Position numbers and translations under genes: made by a program. Of a stretch of 32,835 bases of DNA, positions 1-8,382 are shown one piece after another. The DNA lies in NCBI RefSeq assembly GCF_014359905.1, contig NZ_JACIYP010000063.1:1-32835 (forward strand). Direction: 5' to 3'. The notes beneath the pieces were generated by a model. It saw nothing but the letters and a program-made list of their open reading frames with translations, did no database searches and had not been told where the DNA came from. This DNA is from Hoeflea sp. (GTDB lineage: Bacteria; Pseudomonadota; Alphaproteobacteria; Rhizobiales; Rhizobiaceae). Every line of letters starts with the position of its first letter. Position 1 is the first letter of the stretch.

Positions 1-416
1 ACCTGCTCGACTATCTGGCAAAAACGCTGCCCGAGGGGCCGTGGTATTATCCAGAGGACCAGATCTCGGACCTGCCGATGCGCCAGCTCGCCGCCGAGAT
101 CACCCGCGAGAAGCTCTATCTCAGGCTGCACCAGGAACTGCCCTATGCCTCGCATGTCGAGACCGAGCGCTGGGAAGAGAAGAAGGACGGCTCGGTCAGG
201 ATCGAGCAGGTGATCTATGTCGAGCGCGACAGCCAGAAGAAGATCGTGCTCGGCCACAAGGGCGAGACCATCAAGGCCATCGGCCAGGCCGCGCGCAAGG
301 AGATCGCCGAGATCCTGGAGCAGAAGGTGCATCTGTTCCTGTTCGTCAAGGTGCGCAGCAACTGGGGCAACGACCCCGAGCGCTACCGCGAGATCGGGCT
401 TGAATTTCCGCACTGA
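1..416 (+). CDS. era: GTPase Era, C-terminal part (5' end outside window)
   Basis: Partial gene; the reading frame is open from base 3 and ends at the TGA at 414-416. The visible 137 residues cover the end of the GTPase domain linker and the KH RNA-binding domain. The stretch LPEGPWYYPEDQISD followed by REKLYLRLHQELPY is characteristic of Era, and the KH motif appears as GHKGETIKAIGQAARKEI. Era binds the 3' end of 16S rRNA and assists 30S ribosome maturation at the membrane. The G1-G4 GTP motifs lie upstream of the window. recO follows after 18 bp, the usual era-recO order of alphaproteobacteria, so co-transcription is likely. Confidence 0.95.
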   Translation, partial: LLDYLAKTLPEGPWYYPEDQISDLPMRQLAAEITREKLYLRLHQELPYASHVETERWEEKKDGSVRIEQVIYVERDSQKKIVLGHKGETIKAIGQAARKEIAEILEQKVHLFLFVKVRSNWGNDPERYREIGLEFPH

Positions 417-434
417 CGGGTCAAGAGTCAGCCG

Positions 435-1202
435 ATGGAATGGCGCGACGAGGGAATCATCCTGGGCCTGAGGAAGCATGGCGAGACCTCGGTGATCGCC
501 GAGGTCATGACCCATGCCCATGGACGGCACATGGGCATCGTTCACGGCGGCCGCTCCAAGCGGCTGCAGCCGGTGCTGCAGCCGGGCAATTCGGTGGACC
601 TGGTCTGGCGCGCCCGGCTCGACGAGCATCTGGGCCAGTACCAGGTCGAGCTCGTCAACGGCCGGGCAGGGCACCTGATGCAGAGCGCCATCGGCCTGCA
701 CGGCGTCCAGGCCATGGCGGCGCTGCTGCGGCTGCTGCCCGAACGCGATTCCCACCCGCGGCTGCATGACGCCTTCGCCATCATTCTCGACAGTCTCGAT
801 GCGCCGGCAGGGGCCGGTGCGCTCTATGTCCGGTTCGAGCTTGCCGTGCTGGAGGATCTGGGCTTCGGCCTCGACCTGAGCAGATGCGCCGCCACCGGCG
901 TGCGGACCGATCTCGTCTATGTCTCGCCCAAGACCGGCCGCGCCGTCTCTTCCGGCGCCGGCGCGCCCTGGGCCGACCGGCTGCTGGCGCTGCCTGAATT
1001 CCTGACGGACCGGGACGTGGCCTGCACCGATGCGGAGACGCTCGGCCAAGCGTTCCGGCTGAGCGGCTATTTCCTCAACCGGCATGTGTTCGAGGCCCGC
1101 GGCATCGAGCCGCCGGTGAGCCGCGAGAGTTTTTGCACCGCCGCGCTCAAGGCCATGCAGGCTGGTCCAGTGCCCGCCCGCGACAGGGAGCCGATCGCAT
1201 GA
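435..1202 (+). CDS. recO: DNA repair protein RecO
   Basis: 255 residues, normal length for RecO. The N-terminus ([19 protein letters not shown], then [17 protein letters not shown]) is the typical OB-fold start of the family, and the C-terminal helical part contains [18 protein letters not shown]. RecO loads RecA on SSB-coated single-stranded DNA together with RecR in the RecF pathway. The zinc-finger cysteines of some RecO proteins are not present as a clear CxxC pair. The gene lies just after era, and its stop overlaps the start of the next gene (ATGA at 1199-1202), which suggests translational coupling. Confidence 0.93.
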   Translation: MEWRDEGIILGLRKHGETSVIAEVMTHAHGRHMGIVHGGRSKRLQPVLQPGNSVDLVWRARLDEHLGQYQVELVNGRAGHLMQSAIGLHGVQAMAALLRLLPERDSHPRLHDAFAIILDSLDAPAGAGALYVRFELAVLEDLGFGLDLSRCAATGVRTDLVYVSPKTGRAVSSGAGAPWADRLLALPEFLTDRDVACTDAETLGQAFRLSGYFLNRHVFEARGIEPPVSRESFCTAALKAMQAGPVPARDREPIA

Positions 1203-1726
1203 GGGAAGACATGGGCGACGGCATGGGCGAACCGCCCGGCGCCGGCCAGCAATTCACCGGCGTCGTTCCGCTCGACCTGGTGGCGCGCGAAGGCGGGCTG
1301 TCGGTAATGCAGGGCATGCTCGAAGGCCGCCTGCCGGGGGCGGCGATGGCGAAAACGCTGAATTTCCGGCTGAGCCGGGTCGAGGAGGGGCTGATCGTGT
1401 TTTCCGGCAGTCCCACGGTCGATCACCTCAATCCGCTCGGCACCATCCATGGCGGCTGGGCGGCGACGATCATGGATTCGGCGCTCGCCTGCGCGGTGAT
1501 GACCACGCTGGCGCCCGGCGAGGGCTACACCACGGTCGAATTCAAGCTCAACCTGACGCGGCCGATCCTGCCGGGCATGGATGAGCTGTCGTGCGAGGGG
1601 CGGGTGGTGCATCGCGGCCGGACCATCGCCACGTCGGAGGCGTTCCTGCGCGATGCTGCCGGCAAGCTGCTCGCGCACGGCACCGAGACCTGCGCGATCT
1701 TCCCGATCGAGAAGCTGGCGCGCTGA
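1199..1726 (+). CDS. PaaI-family hotdog-fold thioesterase
   Basis: 175 residues from the ATG that overlaps the recO stop. I chose this start over upstream in-frame codons because of the ATGA coupling. The core shows the hotdog thioesterase signature: [20 protein letters not shown] (HGG at residues 84-86, acidic D93 on the central helix), followed by [13 protein letters not shown] and a final strand with [13 protein letters not shown]. This is the PaaI/YigI-like acyl-CoA thioesterase layout (PF03061). The acyl-CoA substrate cannot be read from the sequence. The position after recO is an operon position rather than a functional clue. Confidence 0.85.
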   Translation: MREDMGDGMGEPPGAGQQFTGVVPLDLVAREGGLSVMQGMLEGRLPGAAMAKTLNFRLSRVEEGLIVFSGSPTVDHLNPLGTIHGGWAATIMDSALACAVMTTLAPGEGYTTVEFKLNLTRPILPGMDELSCEGRVVHRGRTIATSEAFLRDAAGKLLAHGTETCAIFPIEKLAR

Positions 1727-1807
1727 GGCGTTCCGCCCGGATCGGGTCGCGTGCACCGCCGTGAAATCCGGCGGGAGTTGCGGCATTTTTCCGACGGCGG
1801 CGGCTCG

Positions 1808-1836
1808 ATGTAATCTGCATGTCATGACTCCGTCCT
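1808..1836 (+). promoter_or_regulatory. Pho-box-like triple repeat upstream of alkaline phosphatase
   Basis: Three 7-base units spaced 11 bp apart: ATGTAAT (1808-1814), ATGTCAT (1819-1825) and CCGTCCT (1830-1836), separated by 4-base gaps. The PhoB site consensus is CTGTCAT repeated every 11 bp. Against it the units match 5, 6 and 5 of 7 bases. The site is about 50 bp upstream of the phosphatase ATG, a sensible place for a PhoB-activated promoter. The match is by eye only. Confidence 0.45.
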
Positions 1837-1884
1837 AACAAGGATCCGGGCCAAAATCGCTCGCATGAGACAACGGAGATCATC

Positions 1885-3372
1885 ATGAAAAATCTGCTGA
1901 TTGCATCGCTTGCAGTCGTACTGTCCACCGGTGTGGCGCTCTCTCAGGAACTCCCGCAGAAGGATTCCAAGTGGTTCACGGACGCGCAGGTGAAAATACA
2001 GGAAATGGCCGCTCGTCAGCCGAACACCAAACGCGCCAAGAACGTCATCCTGTTCACCGCTGACGGCAATGGCGTCGGCACCAACTACGCCATCCGCCTG
2101 TTCTCGGGCCAGCAGGCCGGCGGCCTGGGCGACGATTACGTGCAGCCGCAGGAAGCCTTTCCGAACCTGGCCCTGGTGAAGACCTACACCACCAACGGCC
2201 AGACCGCCGACAGCGCGCCGACCGCCTCGGCGATGAACACCGGCGTGAAGTCCAAGAACGGCATGATCAACATCGACGAATCGGTTGCCGAAGCCGATTG
2301 CGCTGCCGGTCTCGATCACCAGATGAAGACCTTCGCCGAAATCGTCTCCGAAGCCGGCAAGTCGGTGGGCGTCGTCTCGACCGCCCGCATCACCCATGCG
2401 ACGCCGGCCGCTGTCTACGCCAAGACCGCCCAGCGCGACTGGGAACACAACGCGGCGCTGCCGGAAGGCTGCGCCCAGAAGGACATCGCCGACCAGCTGA
2501 TCGAGCAGATGAAGTCCGGCGTCATCGACATCGCCCTGGGCGGCGGTCGCGGCATGTTCATCCCCGCCGACGCCAAGGATGAAGAAGACAAGGGCGGAAA
2601 GCGCACCGACGGCCGCAACCTCATCGAGGAAGCCAAGGCAGCCGGCGCGCAATATGTCTGGAACGACGAAACCTTCGCCGCGCTCGGCGACGCCGTCACC
2701 ACTCCGGTTCTCGGCCTGTTCGAGTCCTCGCACATGAAGTACGAAGCCGACCGCACCGGCGAACCTTCGCTGGCCGAAATGACCGCGGCCACCATCAAGA
2801 GCCTGTCGAACAACGCGAACGGCTTCTACCTGATGGTCGAAAGCGGTCGCGTCGACCACGCCAACCATGACGGCAACCTGTACCGCACCCTGACCGACGG
2901 CAAGGCTTTCGCCGACGCCATCGCGCTCGCCGACGAACTGACCAATGACGAAGACACGCTCATCATCGTCACAGCCGACCACGAGCACGCGATCTCGTTC
3001 AACGGCTATTGCGGTCGCGGATCGCCGATCACGGGCCTGTGCTACGACGTCAACGGCGCCGGCGTCGAACACACCGGCGAGCCGCTTCTGGGCGACGACG
3101 GCAAGCCCTACACCGTTGCCGGCTTCCTCAACGGCGCAGGTTCGCTGCTCAAGCAGGACACCCAGTGGACCGGCTCGCGTCCCGACCTGACCAATGAACA
3201 GGCCATGGACAAGGACTACCTGCAGCAGGCGCTGATCCCGATGTCGTCGGAAACCCATTCGGGCGAAGACGTCGCCGTGATGGCCAAGGGTCCGTGGGCG
3301 CACCTGTTCGATGGCGTCGTCGAGCAGAACTACATCTTCCACGTCATGGACTACGCCGTAAACGCCGAGTAA
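1885..3372 (+). CDS. Alkaline phosphatase, PhoA family (secreted)
   Basis: 495 residues. The N-terminus MKNLLIASLAVVLSTGVALS is a Sec signal peptide. Family motifs (PF00245): metal-ligand region VILFTADGNG (D60), nucleophile loop QTADSAPTASAMNTG with Ser110 in the DSA triad, VESGRVDHANHDGN for further metal ligands, TADHEHA, and a late Thr-His-Ser motif (SSETHSGEDV). It hydrolyses phosphate monoesters in the periplasm using two zinc and one magnesium ion. The start is set by the signal peptide and a CGGAGA ribosome site. A Pho-box-like repeat lies upstream and a 10-bp hairpin follows, so it probably forms its own transcription unit. Residues such as KEDKGGKR-type inserts are not unusual for the marine PhoA subgroup. 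Expression under phosphate limitation is inferred. Confidence 0.92.
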   Translation: MKNLLIASLAVVLSTGVALSQELPQKDSKWFTDAQVKIQEMAARQPNTKRAKNVILFTADGNGVGTNYAIRLFSGQQAGGLGDDYVQPQEAFPNLALVKTYTTNGQTADSAPTASAMNTGVKSKNGMINIDESVAEADCAAGLDHQMKTFAEIVSEAGKSVGVVSTARITHATPAAVYAKTAQRDWEHNAALPEGCAQKDIADQLIEQMKSGVIDIALGGGRGMFIPADAKDEEDKGGKRTDGRNLIEEAKAAGAQYVWNDETFAALGDAVTTPVLGLFESSHMKYEADRTGEPSLAEMTAATIKSLSNNANGFYLMVESGRVDHANHDGNLYRTLTDGKAFADAIALADELTNDEDTLIIVTADHEHAISFNGYCGRGSPITGLCYDVNGAGVEHTGEPLLGDDGKPYTVAGFLNGAGSLLKQDTQWTGSRPDLTNEQAMDKDYLQQALIPMSSETHSGEDVAVMAKGPWAHLFDGVVEQNYIFHVMDYAVNAE

Positions 3373-3395
3373 GCGGCGGACGGACAAACCAAACC

Positions 3396-3425
3396 GGGAA
3401 AGGCCTGCAAGCGCGGGCCTTTCCC
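3396..3425 (+). terminator. Strong hairpin after alkaline phosphatase
   Basis: Perfect 10-bp stem GGGAAAGGCC / GGCCTTTCCC (3396-3405 with 3416-3425) with a 10-base loop, 24 bp after the phosphatase stop. There is no T-run after it, so termination efficiency is uncertain. Confidence 0.6.
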
Positions 3426-3468
3426 ACTGCCGGGGTCAAATTGCGGCCTCCGGACAAGGAGCAGGCCA

Positions 3469-3900
3469 ATGAACAGAAGACATTTTCTCGCGGGAGCGCT
3501 GAGCTGCCCGTCCCTCGCACTCCTGCCCGCTCAGGCATTCGCCGAAGACACGGTGAAGCTCAGGGATCTTTACAACAAGGATCTGAGCTTTTCGGAGTAT
3601 GCCCTGGCGCGCGAAGGCCAGAGGGTCTCGATCAGCGGCTTCATGGCGCCGCCGCTGAAGGCGGAAACGAATTTCTTCGTGCTGACCAACCGGCCGCTGG
3701 CGGTCTGTCCGTTCTGCGAAACGGAAGCGCAGTGGCCCGACGACATTCTCGCCATCTATGCCAAGCGCGTCATCGCGGTGATCTCGTTCAACACCCGCAT
3801 CAACGTCCGCGGCAAGCTCGAACTCGGAACCTTTACCGATCCGGACACCAAGTTCGTCAGCCGGGTGCGGCTGGTCGATGCCGTCTACGAGAGGGCCTGA
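3469..3900 (+). CDS. Tat-exported DUF3299-like periplasmic protein with CPFC motif
   Basis: 143 residues. The N-terminus MNRRHFLAGALSCPSLALLP has the twin-arginine pattern RRHFL and a cleavage-like AQAFA-E at about residue 25, so export by Tat is likely. The mature part reads VSISGFMAPPLKAETNFF, then LAVCPFCETEAQWPDD with a Cys-x-x-Cys pair. This resembles the small DUF3299-type proteins found next to LolD/FtsX-like ABC transporters. The ATPase starts 3 bp after the stop, so the gene belongs to the same operon. The Cys pair could be redox-active or bind metal. The exact role is unknown; family assignment is from memory of the motif and gene order. Confidence 0.7.
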   Translation: MNRRHFLAGALSCPSLALLPAQAFAEDTVKLRDLYNKDLSFSEYALAREGQRVSISGFMAPPLKAETNFFVLTNRPLAVCPFCETEAQWPDDILAIYAKRVIAVISFNTRINVRGKLELGTFTDPDTKFVSRVRLVDAVYERA

Positions 3901-3903
3901 GCG

Positions 3904-4587
3904 ATGCAGGGGCTGCCGCTCGAGGTCGGCAACCTGTCCGTCACGGGAGCCGAGGGCCGGGTGTTGGTTAGGGCGGAGAGGCTGTCGATCGCGCCCGGCG
4001 AGTCGATCGGCATCCGCGGCCCCTCCGGTGCCGGCAAGTCGACGCTGCTCTATGCGCTGGCGGGACTGCAGCCCACCGCCAGGGGAGAAATCCGCTGGGG
4101 CGGCGCCGATCTGATCGCTCTGGGCGAAAGCGAGCGGGCCCGGTTCCGGCGCGACCATATCGGCCTGGTGTTCCAGGATTTCCTGCTGTTTGAGGAACTG
4201 ACGGCCCAGGGCAATGCGGCGCTTGCGGCCGCCTTCGGCGCAAGGGCCGACGCAGCGTCGATCCGCAGCCGCGCCGGCGCGGTTCTCGCAAGGCTGGGGA
4301 TCGGCGACACCGCCCGCAATGTCGACAGTTTTTCCGGCGGCGAGCGCCAGCGCGTCGCCATAGCCCGCGCGCTCGCCAATGACCCGGCCATCATCCTCGC
4401 CGACGAGCCCACGGCGAGCCTCGACCGCGACACGGCGGACCGGATGATCGACGACCTGGTGGATCTCGCCTGCACCGGCGGCAAGACCCTGATCGCGGTG
4501 AGTCATGACAGGAACCTGCTCGATCGGATGGACCGCCTGGTCGAGGTGATCGACGGCCGGCTCCGGGAAGGGGCGCCCGATGCCTGA
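3904..4587 (+). CDS. ABC transporter ATP-binding protein (LolD/MacB type)
   Basis: 227 residues, standard length for LolD-like ATPases. Walker A is GPSGAGKST (39-47), the Q-loop is VFQDFLLFEELT (about 89-100), the signature is FSGGERQRVAIARAL (from 143), Walker B is IILADEPTASLD (163-174), and the H-loop is VSHDRNLLD. It would energise the FtsX-like permease encoded next, which overlaps it by 8 bp. Transporters of this class act by mechanotransmission or extraction rather than classical import. The neighbours (Tat-exported Cys protein, His-rich protein) match loci induced by zinc starvation in Pseudomonas and Vibrio, so a role in metal handling is inferred. Confidence 0.9.
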   Translation: MQGLPLEVGNLSVTGAEGRVLVRAERLSIAPGESIGIRGPSGAGKSTLLYALAGLQPTARGEIRWGGADLIALGESERARFRRDHIGLVFQDFLLFEELTAQGNAALAAAFGARADAASIRSRAGAVLARLGIGDTARNVDSFSGGERQRVAIARALANDPAIILADEPTASLDRDTADRMIDDLVDLACTGGKTLIAVSHDRNLLDRMDRLVEVIDGRLREGAPDA

Positions 4588-5902
4588 GATCCTCCTCGAC
4601 GGCTGGCAGGGGCTGAGCCCGACGGCCCAGGACATGCTGATTCTGCTGCTGCTGCTGGCGCCGGCGGTGCTCACCGGACTCGTCGTCACCTTCGGCTATC
4701 GTCCCTTTCTGCTGGTCCGCTCGCTGCTGTGGCGCTACCGCTGGACCAATCTGGTGTTCGTGGCGCTGATCGCCGTCTCCGTCGGTCTCGGCGTCGGCCT
4801 GACCGCCCAGGAGCGAGGGCTGCGCCAGGGCACCGCCCGCGCGGCGGAGAAATTCGACCTGATCGTCTCGGCGCCCGGCAGCGAGATCACCATGCTGTTC
4901 GCCAGCGTCTATCTCCAGCCGAGCGACGTGCCGCTGCTCGACGGCGCGACCTATGAGGCGATCGTCTCCAACGAGAATGTCAGCCTTGCGGCGCCGATCG
5001 CCTATGGCGACAGTTTCGAGGGCTATCCGGTGGTCGGCACGACGCCCGGCTTCATCGCGCACCTGTCCGGGGGTCTCGCCCAAGGAGAGATGTTCACCCG
5101 CACCGGGCAGGCCGTGGCCGGATCCGCCGTTGAGGTGGCGGTCGGAGCGGGCTTCACCCCGGCCCACGGGGTGGGCGACAGCGCCGAGCACGATGCCCAT
5201 GCCGGCGCCGAAACCGTTATCGTCGGACGGATGGCGCCGACCGGAAGTCCCTGGGACAAGGCCATCCTGGTGCCGGTGGAGGCCGTGTGGGAGGTCCATG
5301 GGCTGGCCAACGGCCACGCGCCGGAGCGCGCGGAGCAGATCGGGCCGCCGTTCGATCCCGCCTTTTTCCCCGGAACGCCGGCGGTGATGGTCCATGCGGA
5401 TGCGCTGTGGGCCAATTACGCGCTCAAATCCGAATTCACCACGGACAGGACCATGGCGTTTTTCCCGGGCGCGGTGCTGTCGCGCCTGCACGCGCTGATG
5501 GGCGATGTCCGCCAGATCATGTCCCTGATGGCGGTGGTCACGCAGGTGCTGGTCACCGCCGGCGTGCTCACCGGTCTTGTCGTGCTCACGCGGCTGTTCT
5601 CCCGCCGGCTGGCGCTTCTCAGGGCGCTCGGCGCGCCGCGGCGCTTCGTCTTCGCCGTGGTCTGGTGCTATGCGGCGACGCTGATCGCCGGCGGCGCGGT
5701 TCTGGGGCTTGCCGCGGGGTTCGCCGCCGCCGGCCTCATCTCGCGCGAGATCAGCCGCCGCACCGATATCCTGGTCAGCGCCGGGCTTGCCTGGCCGGAG
5801 TTTCATCTCATCGCAGGTTTCGTGAGCCTGACCCTGCTGCTGGCGCTGACGCCGGCTTTCCTGGCGCTCAACCGGCCCGTCATCGCCGATCTGCGAAATT
5901 GA
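4580..5902 (+). CDS. FtsX-like ABC transporter permease
   Basis: 440 residues. Membrane segments are visible near residues 13-34 and 50-70, then a large periplasmic domain (about 75-310), then three C-terminal segments (about 312-336, 350-385 and 405-430). This is the MacB/FtsX arrangement with an extra N-terminal segment. The periplasmic domain carries FDLIVSAPGSEITMLFAS and a histidine-containing loop (AEHDAHAGAE). It overlaps the ATPase gene by 8 bp and is followed 11 bp later by the His-rich protein. What it moves or releases is not shown by the sequence; metal or metalloprotein handling is inferred from the neighbours. Confidence 0.87.
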   Translation: MPEILLDGWQGLSPTAQDMLILLLLLAPAVLTGLVVTFGYRPFLLVRSLLWRYRWTNLVFVALIAVSVGLGVGLTAQERGLRQGTARAAEKFDLIVSAPGSEITMLFASVYLQPSDVPLLDGATYEAIVSNENVSLAAPIAYGDSFEGYPVVGTTPGFIAHLSGGLAQGEMFTRTGQAVAGSAVEVAVGAGFTPAHGVGDSAEHDAHAGAETVIVGRMAPTGSPWDKAILVPVEAVWEVHGLANGHAPERAEQIGPPFDPAFFPGTPAVMVHADALWANYALKSEFTTDRTMAFFPGAVLSRLHALMGDVRQIMSLMAVVTQVLVTAGVLTGLVVLTRLFSRRLALLRALGAPRRFVFAVVWCYAATLIAGGAVLGLAAGFAAAGLISREISRRTDILVSAGLAWPEFHLIAGFVSLTLLLALTPAFLALNRPVIADLRN

Positions 5903-5913
5903 AGGAGACCGTT

Positions 5914-6417
5914 ATGTCTCGACGTCTTGCCGCATCCGCGCTGCTATCGTTCTGTTTCACGCTTCCGGCGATGGCCGCGGAGAAGGCCGGCCACGATCAC
6001 GGTCCGGCCGAGCATGTGAGCGAACTCGACGGGGTCAGGATCATTCACGCCTGGACCCGCGCCACGACGGGGGCCGAGGCCCTGATCTTTTTCGAGATCG
6101 AGAACCGGGCTGGCAAGCCCGTGTCGCTGACCGGCGGCGAGAGCGATCTCGGCGCCCCGGTGGCGCTGGTCGGCATGACATTCAAGGACGGCGTTGCCGA
6201 AAACGTCGCGCTGCCGGCCGTGCCGGTGAAGGACGGCGGCGATCTGCACCTCGAGCCCGAGGGCCTGGCCTTGCGGATCGGCGGGCTCACGCAGCCGCTG
6301 GCAGAAGGCGACGTGATCGAGGTCGAGGTCGCGTTCGACATCGGCCATGTCGACGTGGATGTCGAGGTCGAGGCGGAAGACGCCACCGGCCATTCCCACG
6401 CCGGCCATGCGCACTGA
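5914..6417 (+). CDS. Secreted His-rich PCuAC-fold protein lacking copper ligands
   Basis: 167 residues; ATG 5914 is preceded by GAAGGAGA. Signal peptide MSRRLAASALLSFCFTLPAMA. The body follows the PCuAC/DUF461 pattern: IIHAWTRATTGAEALIFFEIEN, a GMTFKDGV turn, LHLEPEGLALRIGGLTQPL, and a final IEVEVAFDIGHVDV strand. In copper-binding PCuAC the ligands follow HX10MX21HXM. Here exactly that spacing falls on Val86, Asn97, Ala119 and Arg121, so all four ligands are replaced. Instead the mature protein has histidine clusters at both ends (HDHGPAEH near 27-34 and HSHAGHAH at 160-167), suited to zinc or another borderline metal. It is the last gene of the ABC cassette. It may take the place of the His-rich DUF2796 protein of comparable loci; that is inference. 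Confidence 0.75.
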   Translation: MSRRLAASALLSFCFTLPAMAAEKAGHDHGPAEHVSELDGVRIIHAWTRATTGAEALIFFEIENRAGKPVSLTGGESDLGAPVALVGMTFKDGVAENVALPAVPVKDGGDLHLEPEGLALRIGGLTQPLAEGDVIEVEVAFDIGHVDVDVEVEAEDATGHSHAGHAH

Positions 6418-6429
6418 GAGCGAGATCCT

Positions 6430-6966
6430 CTAGCTTCCCCTGCCCAGATGCTCGATCGCCTGGCCGCGGAAGCCCTCGTCCGGCCAGGGTGCGGCGCCGG
6501 AGATGCGCCGCGTCACCGCGCCGTCGCGGTCGAGGAACAGGGTCAGCGGATAGCCCGTGATCTGGAACCGGCCGCCCGCCTCGGCCGGATCGGCCCGGTA
6601 GGTCTGAAAGCCGGGGAGATCCATGTCGGCATCGAGGAAGCGCCTGACATCGGCGCGCGGGCGCGTGTCCACCGAGACGACGACAAGCCTTGCCTTCAGG
6701 CTCGCGGGCAGGGCGGCCCGGAAATCGGCCAGTTCCGGCAGTTCCGCGCGGCAGGGCGCGCACCAGGTCGCCCAGAGATGAAGGATCAGCGGCGCCTCGG
6801 GCAGGATCTCGTCGAGCCTGTCGGGCGCAGCGGCGACTGCTTCCGGTCCGGCTTCATCCGCGCTCGCCGCCGTCGTGGAGGCGATGCCGGCGCCCGCCTC
6901 TGTCGCCGGCGCTGCAGCAAGCGCCAGTCCCGCCATACAGGCGAGGCAGAGCGCCGCCCGCCTCAT
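6430..6966 (-). CDS. TlpA-like thioredoxin-fold protein
   Basis: 178 residues from ATG 6966. The start gives a signal sequence (MRRAALCLACMAGLALAAAPA) and its ATGA overlaps the stop of the MFS gene. The active site is LWATWCAPCRAELPEL with Cys69 and Cys72. Later elements VVVSVDTRPRADVRRFLD and ITGYPLTLFLDRDG (cis-Pro region) complete the TlpA/ResA fold. Such proteins reduce disulfides of periplasmic targets such as apocytochromes or copper-site proteins. An Ala/Glu-rich linker (about 20-55) separates the signal from the domain. It is convergent with the metal cassette, its end only 12 bp from that of the His-rich gene, so a functional link is possible but unproven. Confidence 0.88.
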   Translation of the reverse strand: MRRAALCLACMAGLALAAAPATEAGAGIASTTAASADEAGPEAVAAAPDRLDEILPEAPLILHLWATWCAPCRAELPELADFRAALPASLKARLVVVSVDTRPRADVRRFLDADMDLPGFQTYRADPAEAGGRFQITGYPLTLFLDRDGAVTRRISGAAPWPDEGFRGQAIEHLGRGS

Positions 6967-8198
6967 TCCGCAGCCGTCAGCGCCGGGCGGTCCACTGCGC
7001 GTTCCTGGATGGGCCAGTGCACGATGGCGGCGAAGATGCCGAGCGCCACGCCCAGCCACCAGACCGGATCATAGCTGCCGAAAACATCGTAGAGATAGCC
7101 GCCGAGCCAGACGCCGAGGAACGAGCCGACCTGGTGGGAGAGGAAGACGATGCCGCCGAGCATGCCGAGATAGCGGGTGCCGAACATGATGGCGACGAGC
7201 GCATTGGTGGGGGGAACGGTCGACAGCCACAACAGGCCCATGACGATGGCGAAGATCACAACGGATATGCCGGTTTGCGGCAGCAGCAGGAAGGCGGTGA
7301 CGGCGACCGAGCGGCCGAGATAGATCCAGACCAGGGCCATCGGCTTGGAATAAAACTGGCCGATATAGCCCGAGGCCAGCGAGCCGATGATGTTGAAGAA
7401 GCCGATCAGCGCGAGCGACAGCACGGCGTAGGAGCTGTCGATGCCGATGTCGCCGAGATAGGCCGGGAAATGCGCGGTGATGAAGGCCACCTGGAAGCCG
7501 CAGACGAAAAAGCCCGAGACCAGAAGAACATAGCTCTTGTGACCCAGCGCCTCGCGCAGGGCGGCGCCGATCGACTGCTTGTACTGGGCGGCCGACTGGG
7601 TGCCGGAGCTCGAATTGCCGCGCAGCGGGATCGCCAGGAACGGGATGATGAACATCATCGCCGCCATCCAGACCAGGGCCTCCTGCCAGCCATAGGCGTC
7701 GATCAGGCCCTGGCTCAGCGGCGCGAAGACGAACATGCCGGCCGAGCCCGCAGCCGTGCCGATGCCGAAGGCCATCGAGCGGCGCTCGGGCGCGACGTTG
7801 CGGGCGAATGCCGCCAGCACGATGCCGAAGGAGGCCGACGCTATGCCAAGGCCCACCAGCACGCCGCCGCCGATGTAGAACCAGCCCGGGCTCGGCGCCA
7901 CCGACATTATGAGCAGGCCGCTCGCATAGAGCAGCGAGGACAGCGCCAGCACCTTCCAGGTGCCGAACTTGTCGGCGATGGCGCCGAAGATCGGCTGGCC
8001 CAGCCCCCAGAACAGGTTCTGGATCGCCATGGCGAGGCCGAAGGTGGTTCGGTCCCAGCCGGTGTCGGCCAGCATGGGAAGCTGGAAGAAACCCATGGCC
8101 GAGCGCGGACCGAAGGACAGAAGCGCGATCAAACCGCCGGCGATGATGATCAGCCAGGGCAGGGGCGGAAGGGCTGCGGCGGAACGGGTGTCGGACAT
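6963..8198 (-). CDS. MFS transporter (oxalate/monocarboxylate-like)
   Basis: 411 residues with about 12 hydrophobic segments. The first half includes SAMGFFQLPMLADTGWDRTTFGLAMAIQN, here split by the motif FGLAMAIQNLFWGLGQP, and the A-like loop GAIADKFGTWKV between segments 2 and 3. The second half includes GTRYLGMLGGIVFLSHQVGSF. This pattern is typical of the OFA/MCT branch of the major facilitator family. The substrate is probably an organic acid, but this cannot be fixed from the sequence. The start is supported by an AGGAGC ribosome site 7 bases upstream. Its stop overlaps the start of the TlpA-like gene, so the two are co-translated. Confidence 0.85.
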   Translation of the reverse strand: MSDTRSAAALPPLPWLIIIAGGLIALLSFGPRSAMGFFQLPMLADTGWDRTTFGLAMAIQNLFWGLGQPIFGAIADKFGTWKVLALSSLLYASGLLIMSVAPSPGWFYIGGGVLVGLGIASASFGIVLAAFARNVAPERRSMAFGIGTAAGSAGMFVFAPLSQGLIDAYGWQEALVWMAAMMFIIPFLAIPLRGNSSSGTQSAAQYKQSIGAALREALGHKSYVLLVSGFFVCGFQVAFITAHFPAYLGDIGIDSSYAVLSLALIGFFNIIGSLASGYIGQFYSKPMALVWIYLGRSVAVTAFLLLPQTGISVVIFAIVMGLLWLSTVPPTNALVAIMFGTRYLGMLGGIVFLSHQVGSFLGVWLGGYLYDVFGSYDPVWWLGVALGIFAAIVHWPIQERAVDRPALTAAE

Positions 8199-8382
8199 GG
8201 GGGGCTCCTGAAACGTTCAGCGACTTTATCCATTGGGGTCAGAGGGACAAGTGCTTTTGCTTGAACGCAATGATCACGAGAATTGATGCTTGGCGAGCCA
8301 GGCCCCCTTTTTGCGCCTGCTGGTCCGCACCTGTTGACAGCGGTTGATGCAGCGGGAATGCTTCGTCTTGGAGGAGTGGGCG

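Noticed and set aside
1822..3387. 521-residue open frame on the minus strand
   Set aside because: It lies antisense to the alkaline phosphatase gene, whose motifs are certain; its composition (Val/Gly/Asp/Arg-rich) is that of a high-GC shadow frame.
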